Assembly (NCBI GenBank): GCA_003129525.1
Contig: CP029329.1
Location: 1,593,501 to 1,657,500, forward strand
Direction of reading: 5' to 3'
DNA: 64,000 nucleotides
DNA from: Clostridium beijerinckii
Lineage (GTDB): Bacteria; Bacillota; Clostridia; Clostridiales; Clostridiaceae
In this document: one piece after another, positions 55,906-64,000 of the stretch
How the letters are laid out: the number at the start of each line of letters is the position of its first letter
Position numbering within the stretch: position 1 is the stretch's first letter
Program-made: the position numbers and the translations under genes
Notes under the pieces: generated by a model
The model's database searches: none
Seen by the model: only the letters and a program-made list of their open reading frames with translations
Told to the model about the DNA's origin: nothing

Positions 55906-57468
55906 TTATTCTTTATCAACGTTTTTAAAGAATGCTGAACCAGTTGGATGAATACTAAAGTTTTTAACATTTGGAGCTGAAGCTGCCATTAGTTTTGCGT
56001 AAGAAATTGGAACCCATGGTGCTTCTTTAGCAAGCAAATCTTGAAGTTGTCCATAAATAGCATTTCTTTCTTCACCGTTAGGAGTTTGCTTACCTTTTAA
56101 TAAAAGAGCATCTACTTCAGGATTTGAGTATCTAGCTGCATTTAAGCTTGAAGCAACTTCTTTACTGTCAAGTAATGACAAGAAATTATCTGCATCTCCA
56201 TTATCGCCATTCCAACCGTAGAATACTATATCACCTTCGCCTTGTTTAGTCTTTTCTTTGTATTCAGTCCATTGATAAACATCAATTGTTGCAGTAACAC
56301 CAACTTTACTTAAGTAGTTTTGAATTGCTTCTGCAAGTTTTTGACCTCCAACAGAATTGTAAGGTCTAGGATTTGAATAAGTAATCATTTTTATAGTAAG
56401 ATTTTCTGCACCAAGTTCTGCAAGCATTGACTTAGCTTTTTCAGGATCATAATTATATGCAGCTACATTATCTTTGTATCCAGGTATGAAACTTGGAAGT
56501 TGAGTTTTTGCAGGATCTGCATATCCTTGGTAAAGGTACTGAACTAATTCGTCACGATTAATAGCATGTGATAAAGCTTCTCTAAGCTTTGGATTGTTAA
56601 ATGGTGCTCTTTCACAGTTAAAACCGATGTAGTTTATATTCATTCCAGGTTGTGAGAATATAGTCATATTCTTTTCTTTTAATTTATCTACATCATTTGG
56701 ATCTAAACCATCCATTGCATCAATTGATCCTGTCATAAGTTCACTAGCTCTTACTGAGTTTTCTTTAGTAATTTTAATTACTACTTTGTCTAACTTTGGT
56801 TTTTCACCCCAGTATTCATTGTTCTTTTCAATTGTAACTTTTTCTCCCTTTTCCCAAGATACAAATTTGAAGGGACCAGTTCCAACTGGATTTTCATTTA
56901 AGTTACCATTATACTTTTCAAGTGCAGTTGGACTTACAATTGGTGCTGCAAGTGTCATTGCAAGATTAGCTAAAAATGGAGTATTTGGAGCCTCAAGTGT
57001 GAATTTAACTGTGTTATCATCAATAGCTTCAACATTTTTAACTCCTGCATAAGTAAATGATGCATAAGGCATATCATCAGTTGCATTTGGAGGTAGTTGT
57101 CTTTGAACAGACTTAACTACTGCAGCTGCATTAAAGTCAGTGCCATCATGGAATTTAACTCCTTTTTTTAGATGGAATGTATATTCTTTGCCATCTGTGC
57201 TAATGTCCCAGCTCTCAGCTAAACATGGTTTAATATCTGTATTATTATCACCATATGCAACTAAGCCTTCATAAATATTACACATTACTTTAGCTGATTC
57301 ACCATCATCAACAAAAGCAGGATCTAATCCTCTTGGATCTGCTCCTTGTGCAAATATAAATGTTTTACCAGCAGGGTTAGATGTGTTAGTTTGTCCACCA
57401 CCACAGCCAACAAGTGCAGTTGTAGCAAGTAAACCTGCTAACAAACATGCTAAAATTCTTTTTTTCAT
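55906..57468 (-). CDS. Oligo/dipeptide ABC transporter substrate-binding lipoprotein (DppA/OppA)
   Basis: 520 aa, SBP family 5. A lipoprotein signal peptide (residues 1-22) ends in the lipobox LVGC, so it is anchored outside the membrane. Typical blocks: KGVKFHDGTDFNAAAVV, NPVGTGPFKFVSWEKGE, ALSHAINRDELVQYLYQGYA. It is the promoter-proximal gene of a five-gene dpp operon. Peptides are the default substrate; others are possible for the family. SD AAGGGGGC. Confidence 0.94.
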   Translation of the reverse strand: MKKRILACLLAGLLATTALVGCGGGQTNTSNPAGKTFIFAQGADPRGLDPAFVDDGESAKVMCNIYEGLVAYGDNNTDIKPCLAESWDISTDGKEYTFHLKKGVKFHDGTDFNAAAVVKSVQRQLPPNATDDMPYASFTYAGVKNVEAIDDNTVKFTLEAPNTPFLANLAMTLAAPIVSPTALEKYNGNLNENPVGTGPFKFVSWEKGEKVTIEKNNEYWGEKPKLDKVVIKITKENSVRASELMTGSIDAMDGLDPNDVDKLKEKNMTIFSQPGMNINYIGFNCERAPFNNPKLREALSHAINRDELVQYLYQGYADPAKTQLPSFIPGYKDNVAAYNYDPEKAKSMLAELGAENLTIKMITYSNPRPYNSVGGQKLAEAIQNYLSKVGVTATIDVYQWTEYKEKTKQGEGDIVFYGWNGDNGDADNFLSLLDSKEVASSLNAARYSNPEVDALLLKGKQTPNGEERNAIYGQLQDLLAKEAPWVPISYAKLMAASAPNVKNFSIHPTGSAFFKNVDKE

Positions 57469-58025
57469 AAAAGTAGCCCCCTTAAAAATTTTTTATATTA
57501 CGTATTCTAATAAAAGGTCTACATTTAATAAGTGTTTATATACTAAATTTACATGCAGATTTTTTACTGAAATACATGTTTATAAAAAGATAAACAACTA
57601 AACTACAATAATTAAAAATAAATATTATAGAATGCTGTTCACCTTTGAATAGCTTAAATAATATTATCCTAAATTGATTTAGATAATATTAAAATGAATA
57701 AATTAACATATTTGAATTATAGCATATAAATAGCATATTGTATATTAAAAAAATATTATTTTATCATATTTATTAACACAATGATAAAGATTTGCTCTTA
57801 AAAATTAAGATTCAATAATTAACAATGAAACAGAAAATTGTTTTATTCGACAAAATATTAATATGATTTAGAATTGAAATATAAATTTTTATTGTTTCAA
57901 GTTATTTAATCTATAGATTAAATATAGGTAGCTCTTTTTTGTTTAAGAATTTGAATTTGTGGTATATACTATTATTAAAGCCTATTCAAAAAATAACAAG
58001 TCATTATGCGGAAAGGTAATTAAAC
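57469..58025. other. Divergent region between the dpp operon and recQ
   Basis: 557 bases, AT-rich. It holds a 14-bp inverted repeat AATATTATC-CTAAAT/ATTTAGATAATATT at 57659-57690 (possible operator) and a repeat end at 57975-58008 just before recQ. Promoters must lie here, but none is clear enough to place. No coding frame. Confidence 0.55.
57975..58008. repeat. Partial copy of the MITE-like element upstream of recQ
   Basis: TTAAAGCCTATTCAAAAAATAACAAG followed by TCATTATGC resembles the left end of the 13585-13736 element. The right half is absent, and the recQ SD GGAAAGG follows within a few bases. Confidence 0.5.
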
Positions 58026-59810
58026 ATGGATAATAAACAGAAGATTTTTTATGCTTTAAAAAAATATTATGGTTTTGATACTTTAAGAAAAGGCCAATTT
58101 GAAATTATAAATAGCATTTTAAGTGGTGTAGACACTTTTTGTCTTATGCCAACAGGTGGTGGTAAGTCTGTTTGTTATCAGCTTCCAGCAATAATATTTC
58201 AAGGGATAACTATTGTAATATCACCGTTGATTTCACTTATGAAGGATCAAGTGGATAATCTAATAAGTATTGGAATTAAGGCGGCATATATTAATAGTAC
58301 ACAAAACATGGACATGATAAAAAATATATTGATTGAAGCTTCTATTGGAGAATATAAGATAATTTATATTTCCCCGGAAAGACTTGAATCTAAAATATTC
58401 AGAGATATGATTAAAGATCTTAATATTTCTCAAATTGCAATAGATGAAGCTCATTGTGTATCACAATGGGGCCATGATTTTAGAAAAAGTTATTTGGAAA
58501 TTTCAAACTTTTATAAAATTCTTAGAAATAAGCCGATTATTTCAGCCTTTACGGCTACTGCAACTGAAGAAGTCAGAGAAGATTCAATAAAACTTTTACG
58601 TTTGAATAACCCATATATATATATAGGGGATATTAATAGAGAGAATCTAAATATTAATGTTCTAAGAGAAGTAGATAAGCTTGAAACACTTAAAGACATA
58701 ATAAGAGATAATGAAAACTTGGCAGGAATAGTTTATTGTGCATCTAGAAAAGAAGTAGATAATCTTCATTATTATTTAAAAGACTTAGGATATAATGTGG
58801 GAAAATATCATGGTGGACTTAAAGACGAAGAAAAAGAACAATTTCAAGAAGATTTTCTATATGAGAATTTGGATATAATTATTGCAACTAATGCTTTTGG
58901 CATGGGAATAGATAAGTCTAATATTAAATTTATAGTGCATTTTACTCTCCCTCAAAATATAGAATCCTATTATCAAGAAATAGGCAGAGGGGGAAGAGAT
59001 GGGGAACAGTGTAATTGTTATTTGTTTTATTGTGAAGCTGATATAAGAAGAGTGGAATATATAATAAACAAAAGTGCTTCAATGAATAGAAAAGAAATAC
59101 AACTTAGAAAGTTTCAAGCTATGATTGATTATTGTAATTTAAAGGAATGCTATAGGAAATACATATTGAATTATTTTGGAAATAAACGTAAATTAAGTTA
59201 CTGTAATAATTGTAGCAATTGTTTAAATGATGATGAATTAAAGGATTTTACAAGAGAGAGCCAAATGATTTTATCCACAGTTTTTAGAACTAAAGAACAA
59301 TACGGGATTTCAGTTCTTGTGGATATCTTAAAGGGATTTAAAGGACCTAAGATAATACAAAATAATTTAGATAAAGTAACTACATATGGAATAATGAAGG
59401 AGTATGGCAATGGTTTTATAAAAGATTTAATTAAGAGCTTATTAAATGAAGGGTGTGTTGATTTAAAGGAAGGTACATACTCAATGCTAAAACTTAATCC
59501 AAGATCAATGAAAATATTAAAAAGTAAGGAAACAGTAGTGTTTAAGATTTTAGATAAGGAAGAACCAATTTTAGATAAAGAATTATTTGAAGCCTTAAAG
59601 AAGTGGAGAAAAGAAAAATCTTATAAAGAAAGAATAAAACCATATATAATATTTTCTGATACAAGCTTAATTGCTATATCAAATAGTAAACCTAAAACTT
59701 TAGATGAACTATTAGAAGTAAGAGGTGTTGGTACTAAGAAAATTGAGGCTTATGGAAAAGAATTATTAAATATAATACAAGTAGTTGGCGAAAAAGAAGT
59801 GCGAGGGTAA
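58026..59810 (+). CDS. recQ: RecQ-family ATP-dependent DNA helicase
   Basis: 594 aa, 3'-5' helicase. Motif I MPTGGGKSVCYQLPA, motif II IDEAHCVSQWGHDFR, SAFTATATEEV, ATNAFGMGIDKSN, and arginine-finger region YYQEIGRGGRDG. Then a RecQ C-terminal zinc cluster (CYRKYILNYFG, YCNNCSNC) and a C-terminal HRDC-like segment (residues about 520-590, LLEVRGVGTKKIEAYG). All motifs are intact; the length is usual for bacterial RecQ. Single gene. Confidence 0.94.
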   Translation: MDNKQKIFYALKKYYGFDTLRKGQFEIINSILSGVDTFCLMPTGGGKSVCYQLPAIIFQGITIVISPLISLMKDQVDNLISIGIKAAYINSTQNMDMIKNILIEASIGEYKIIYISPERLESKIFRDMIKDLNISQIAIDEAHCVSQWGHDFRKSYLEISNFYKILRNKPIISAFTATATEEVREDSIKLLRLNNPYIYIGDINRENLNINVLREVDKLETLKDIIRDNENLAGIVYCASRKEVDNLHYYLKDLGYNVGKYHGGLKDEEKEQFQEDFLYENLDIIIATNAFGMGIDKSNIKFIVHFTLPQNIESYYQEIGRGGRDGEQCNCYLFYCEADIRRVEYIINKSASMNRKEIQLRKFQAMIDYCNLKECYRKYILNYFGNKRKLSYCNNCSNCLNDDELKDFTRESQMILSTVFRTKEQYGISVLVDILKGFKGPKIIQNNLDKVTTYGIMKEYGNGFIKDLIKSLLNEGCVDLKEGTYSMLKLNPRSMKILKSKETVVFKILDKEEPILDKELFEALKKWRKEKSYKERIKPYIIFSDTSLIAISNSKPKTLDELLEVRGVGTKKIEAYGKELLNIIQVVGEKEVRG

Positions 59811-60112
59811 AGTGAAGTTATATATTAGAGTCTTTTTAATTGCCAAAATAAGTTCATGACAACAATTATTAAAATTGTTGTAAAATTTCTTTTAAGAAAA
59901 TATCAAAGACGAAAATAAAGTATTTCATAAAAATTGCAATAGTTAATATTAAAGTGGTAAAATCCATTCCTTTTAGTTTATATTAAATAACGGTTTCAGT
60001 TTTGTTATTAACAAAATAATTAATATTTACTTGATTATAATGGATAATTATGCAAACAACCAAATGATATTATAATATGTGGAAATAAAATAGGTGATGA
60101 GATAGTAAAAAG
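59811..60112. other. Intergenic region after recQ
   Basis: 302 bases. A hairpin with 9-bp arms ACAACAATT/AATTGTTGT (59859-59881) may end recQ transcription. No other structure or frame is supported. Confidence 0.5.
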
Positions 60113-60546
60113 ATGTTGAAAGAATATAAAGATGATATGTATCATGATATTATAAAGAGTATGGTTGCTGTATTGGAAGCAAAAGACCTTTATACATCTG
60201 GTCATTCAATAAGAGTAGCAAATATGGTATATAATTTAGGAAAAGCTTTAGGAATTACAGAGAAGAAATTAAAAATTATATATATTGCAGGTGATTTCCA
60301 TGATATTGGGAAAATCGGAGTGCCAGATAATGTTTTAAATAAACCAAGTAAATTAGAATTTGATGAATGGAAATAATTTGTAATTCTATAGATGCAATGA
60401 AAAGTGATAGAACATATAGAAAATGCATAAGTGATGAAATATGTAGAGATGAAATAAGTAAAAATCAAGGAGTAATGTATGATTCCCAAATAGCCGAATG
60501 TATGCTTGAAAATTGGGGGCAAATAGTAACAAAAATTTATAATTAA
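60113..60546 (+). pseudogene. HD-GYP domain protein remnant (cyclic-di-GMP phosphodiesterase family), internal deletion
   Basis: The first 87 codons carry an HD-GYP N-terminal half: SGHSIRVANMVYNLG and the metal-binding GDFHDIGKIGVPDNVL, then stop at 60374. In another frame the C-terminal end follows at once (NSIDAMKSDRTYRK, then SQIAECMLENWG) to the stop at 60544. Between them the HHE..DG.GYP core, about 60 residues, is missing. A junctional deletion with frameshift explains this. Without the GYP region it cannot hydrolyse cyclic-di-GMP, though the 87-aa piece could be made. Confidence 0.85.
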
Positions 60547-60594
60547 AATTGTAACTATATATAGTTTTTTCTATAGTATAGTTACAATTTTTTT
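60546..60594. terminator. Bidirectional terminator
   Basis: AAATTGTAACTATA-ATAG and CTATAGTATAGTTACAATTT form a stem of about 18 bp with a T-rich loop, followed by T's. It lies between the HD-GYP remnant and the convergent PHP gene. Confidence 0.85.
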
Positions 60595-60668
60595 GTATAA
60601 TAATTTATTTGAACTTTTAAGATTTAATATAAAATCAATTTTATATTATGTGAATTTAAATTTAAAAA

Positions 60669-61361
60669 TTAGGAATAAGTTAAATTGCCACCAACTAAAA
60701 AATTAGATATTTCTTCTCCATTAAGATAAACATCACCTATTATTCCATGGGTTCTATAAAATTCATTGCAGCTATGAAAATCTGATCCGGCTGTGTAAAG
60801 TAAATCTCTATCTTTAGCTATTTTTAAAAAGTACTCAGTATCTTCATCTTTATTGCTGAAGTATTTAGCTTCTAATCCATCAAAATTCATTTTTATAATA
60901 TCATTAAAATCATCTCTATTTAAAAGCACGGGGTGAGCTAAAATAACTGTAGCCCCAAAGAACTTTAGAATTTCAATTCCTGTTTTTACATATAATTTAT
61001 CTTTTTTATCATAAAAATTTATATGAGTTCCTAATAGGTGCCTAATAGTAGAGATCTTATGCGCTGCTACATTTTTTAGCACTTCAACAAGAAGCTCATT
61101 TTTATAGCTATCGTCTTTAAAATATCCTAAAACATGTACCCTAGTACTATTATATCTAGTAGATAGTTCAACACCTGGAATAACCTTAACTCCAACTTCT
61201 TTGCCAGCTAGGATAGCTTCATCTATACCACATGTATTATTGTGATCTGTTAAAGAAATAATGTCTACATTTTTCTTCTTAGATATCATAACGACTTCCC
61301 TAGAGGTATATGCACCATCTGAGCAAGTAGAGTGAATATGAAAATCACCTTTTTTATACAT
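60669..61361 (-). CDS. PHP-domain phosphoesterase
   Basis: 230 aa. Metal-binding PHP motifs: GDFHIHSTCSDGAYTS (6-21), ISLTDHNNTCGI, IPGVELSTRYN, VILAHPVLL and TAGSDFHSCNE. Related proteins include TrpH/YciV-type nucleases acting on 5' RNA ends and histidinol phosphatases. Single gene; substrate not known. Confidence 0.87.
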   Translation of the reverse strand: MYKKGDFHIHSTCSDGAYTSREVVMISKKKNVDIISLTDHNNTCGIDEAILAGKEVGVKVIPGVELSTRYNSTRVHVLGYFKDDSYKNELLVEVLKNVAAHKISTIRHLLGTHINFYDKKDKLYVKTGIEILKFFGATVILAHPVLLNRDDFNDIIKMNFDGLEAKYFSNKDEDTEYFLKIAKDRDLLYTAGSDFHSCNEFYRTHGIIGDVYLNGEEISNFLVGGNLTYS

Positions 61362-61755
61362 TACAGCTCCTATTTAAATGTTATCCACTTTTTAATATAT
61401 GAGATTATATTTGAATTGTTAAATCACAAATTCACAAAATCAAAGAAAAATATAATTAAATTGAAAAAATATATTCAAAAGAAAAGCTATGTAAAGCTTG
61501 ATAAAATGGGGGGGAAGGTGATATAGTACTGTAAATAGAAGGAATTCCATAGTTTTTTGGAGATAATCATAGCTAATTTTCGTTGCTAGAATTAGACAAA
61601 CAAAGAAAAGGTTGAAAAATGTCGAATGTATATGTTAAGATTAGTGCATGGACAAACTTGTAATAAATTTGAATATATGAAAGGAAATTAATAAAACACA
61701 ATTATATTGAATTTATTGGAATGTCTAAATAAGAATTAGAAAAGAGGAAAAACTA
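61362..61755. other. Intergenic region before the CAP protein gene
   Basis: 394 bases. A possible promoter TTGAAA-18-TAAGAT (about 61612-61641) and an inverted repeat CTAATT..AATTAG (about 61573-61596) are visible. A run of seven G's stands at about 61508. No gene or known RNA was recognised. Confidence 0.4.
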
Positions 61756-62748
61756 ATGAATAAAGCTTCTTTAAAAAAGATAGTGAGTGCAGTTGTTGCA
61801 GCTGCAACAATTACTACTCTATCACCATTAGGAGTATCTGCACAGTGGAGACAAAACACTGATAGTACTTGGAATTACATAGAAGGAAATAAAATAGTGC
61901 AGGGCTGGGAAAATATTTCTGATATATGGTATTACTTTAATTCAAATGGAAAAATGAATATAGGTTGGATTTGTGATAATGGAAAATGGTACTATAATAA
62001 TAATTCAGGTGCAATGGAAAAAGGTTGGGTTAATGATAATGAAACATGGTATTATCTCGACAATACAGGAGCAATGAAGACAGGTGCCATAAATATTGGT
62101 GGTAAAACATGTATCTTTAATAAATCAGGTGAGCTACTAACTGTTAATAATGCAAGCCAAACAACAGAAAATACGTCAGTAAATAATAACCAAGAAATAA
62201 GTGGACAAGATTCAGTGGTAACGATATCTACTAAATCAGATGAAAATAAAGAAATAACCAATATAGATAGTAAACAAAATTCAGATGGAACAACAGAAAA
62301 TGATAGTTTTACTACAACAGATGTAAACGGATTATCTAAGCTACCACAAAACTATGACATAAGTGTACAAGCTACTGCTGAAAATAAAATTCTAGAATTA
62401 ATGAATCAAAAAAGAACAGAAGCAGGATTACAACCATTAACTATGGATAATACTTTATTACAAGTATCACGATATAAGAGTAACCATATGATACAATATG
62501 ATTATTTTGATCATACGAATCCAGATGGAACAAAATGGACTGACTGGCTTAAAACAATCGGTTATAAATATACTGCAACTGGAGAAAATATAGCATATAA
62601 TACCTACGATGCAGTTGAATTATTCAACCAATGGTGGAATTCACCAGGACATAGAGCAAATATGATGAATAATTCTTATACTAAAGTCGGTGTAGGAGTA
62701 CTTAATGGAAATGGCAAATATATGGGTACACAAGAATTTTCAAACTAA
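61756..62748 (+). CDS. Secreted cell-wall-binding CAP-domain protein
   Basis: 330 aa. Signal peptide (1-29, cut after SPLGVSA). Then about four choline/cell-wall-binding-type repeats (residues 30-130; W.Y..G.....GW pattern such as NGKWYYNNNSGAMEKGW). Next a Ser/Thr/Asn-rich linker (about 131-205), and a C-terminal CAP (SCP/PR1) domain (about 210-330) with YFDHTNPDGT, GENIAY and WWNSPGHRANMM. Located outside the cell, attached to wall polymers. The function of bacterial CAP proteins is unsettled. Single gene. Confidence 0.9.
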   Translation: MNKASLKKIVSAVVAAATITTLSPLGVSAQWRQNTDSTWNYIEGNKIVQGWENISDIWYYFNSNGKMNIGWICDNGKWYYNNNSGAMEKGWVNDNETWYYLDNTGAMKTGAINIGGKTCIFNKSGELLTVNNASQTTENTSVNNNQEISGQDSVVTISTKSDENKEITNIDSKQNSDGTTENDSFTTTDVNGLSKLPQNYDISVQATAENKILELMNQKRTEAGLQPLTMDNTLLQVSRYKSNHMIQYDYFDHTNPDGTKWTDWLKTIGYKYTATGENIAYNTYDAVELFNQWWNSPGHRANMMNNSYTKVGVGVLNGNGKYMGTQEFSN

Positions 62749-62804
62749 TATTTAAAAATACAAGTAATATTAAATAAAAACTAAATTATATTATAAAAAC
62801 AACT

Positions 62805-62840
62805 AAAAGCTACTAATTATTATAATTAGTAGCTTTTGTC
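62805..62840 (+). terminator. Terminator after the CAP protein gene
   Basis: 16-bp arms AAAAGCTACTAATTAT (62805-62820) and ATAATTAGTAGCTTTT (62822-62837), nearly continuous palindrome, ending in TTTTGTC. Confidence 0.85.
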
Positions 62841-62905
62841 TATTTATGATTTTTTTTGTGAATAATAATTTAAAAAACATTTCGAGAAAAAATTTACAAA
62901 TATAA

Positions 62906-62938
62906 TTCACAGGTATACAATAAATTCATACCTATGAA
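62906..62938. promoter_or_regulatory. Inverted repeat upstream of the decayed PTS genes
   Basis: Arms TTCACAGGTAT and ATACCTATGAA (one mismatch) around 11 bases, about 90 bases before the EIIA start. Possible operator or leader hairpin; no regulator gene is in view. Confidence 0.4.
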
Positions 62939-63026
62939 TTATGGATATATAAACCAAATGTTATAAATTTGTATGATTTATAAATAAAACAATAACACTT
63001 TAATAATTAGATGTGAGGGATTAAAT

Positions 63027-63347
63027 ATGGATGAAATTGAAATGGCAATTATGAATATTATAATTAATGCTGGAGACTGCAAAAATCATGCGTACATGGC
63101 TCTTAATAATGTAAACGAAGGGAAATATGAAGAAGCGGATAAGGAATTAGAATTAGCAAATGATGCATTGGGAAAAGCTCATGATGGACAAACAATGTTT
63201 CTTCATAAAGAAGCAAGTGGTGAAAAGATAGATATGTCGGTTTTATTTGTACATGCACAAGATCATTTGATGACAGCAATAACAGAAAAGAATTTAATTG
63301 AACAAATAATTGAATTAAGAAAAATCATAAATACTTTGGTTAAATAA
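63027..63347 (+). CDS. PTS EIIA, lactose/cellobiose family (second system)
   Basis: 106 aa. Family blocks IIINAGDCKNHAYMAL, KAHDGQTMFLHKEASGEK and phospho-His region VHAQDHLMTA. It is intact, but its partner EIIB is fused to a GH1 fragment 120 bases downstream and the EIIC gene is absent from between them. It is probably an orphan unless it serves the system at 16805-21025. Confidence 0.92.
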   Translation: MDEIEMAIMNIIINAGDCKNHAYMALNNVNEGKYEEADKELELANDALGKAHDGQTMFLHKEASGEKIDMSVLFVHAQDHLMTAITEKNLIEQIIELRKIINTLVK

Positions 63348-63467
63348 AATGTAAGTATTAAACTTATAATTAGGATAGATATATATCTAGAGCTAAATTA
63401 GAGAGCATTTATAAAAAATCAAATTTTATTATAAAAAAATTATTGTGAATTTAAGGAGGAATAAACT

Positions 63468-64000
<533 letters not shown>

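Overview
The window is AT-rich, densely coded DNA from a low-GC Firmicute. Class III fructose-1,6-bisphosphatase, a LevR-like sigma-54 PTS activator, GlcT-type antitermination, an Fe-S serine dehydratase, clostridial-style strong Shine-Dalgarno (SD) sites and many PTS genes all point to Clostridium sensu stricto, probably a saccharolytic or solventogenic species. The exact species cannot be fixed from sequence reading alone. No rRNA, tRNA, CRISPR array, phage or intact transposase was seen.

Layout. (1) 1-7150: 3' part of a sialic acid (nan) catabolic operon: Opp-type ABC ATPase (cut by the window edge), nanA, a flavoprotein, two tandem CE7-type esterases, nanE, nanK. (2) 7394-10182: fbp and a CYTH protein, both minus. 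(3) 10220-13480: a GlcNAc/glucose PTS locus with back-to-back promoters. EIIA plus a GlcT-like antiterminator run leftward and EIICB runs rightward; each transcript starts with a RAT/terminator switch. (4) 13848-21932: a LevR-like sigma-54 activator and a -24/-12 promoter ahead of Lac-type PTS EIIB, EIIA, a MurK-like amino-sugar kinase, a MupG (DUF871) hydrolase, EIIC and a wrecked GH4 gene. (5) 22091-27743: a second peptidoglycan-sugar locus: EIIA paralogue, RpiR/MurR-like regulator, murQ, murP and a second mupG. (6) 27921-29740: NdpA-family protein and a flavodoxin-like oxidoreductase. (7) 30035-38496: complete arginine cluster argG-H-C-J-B-D-F on the minus strand, with a 21-bp-phased putative ArgR box array upstream of argG. 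(8) 38875-45721: DUF421/DUF4363 pair, a uridine-kinase-like nucleoside kinase, citrate synthase (apparent CTG start) and sdaAB/sdaAA. (9) 46295-50604: TPP-riboswitch-controlled thiD, then thiC-thiM-thiE. (10) 50812-57468: a 2-hydroxyacid dehydrogenase and a dpp/opp operon (minus). (11) 58026-64000: recQ, HD-GYP remnant, PHP phosphoesterase, secreted CAP protein, and a decayed beta-glucoside PTS with an EIIB-GH1 deletion chimera running off the edge.

How it fits together. Regions 1, 3, 4 and 5 converge on amino-sugar scavenging. Sialic acid goes through NanA/NanK/NanE to GlcNAc-6-P, GlcNAc enters by NagE, and MurNAc-containing fragments are imported by two different PTS types, each paired with a MupG hydrolase. 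MurQ turns MurNAc-6-P into GlcNAc-6-P, and the MurK-like kinase can recover the free GlcNAc released by MupG. In the same window, three genes (GH4, GH1 with its PTS, HD-GYP) are broken by internal deletions, two of them for beta-glucoside use. The sigma-54 operon may thus have shifted from beta-glucoside use to cell-wall sugar recovery.
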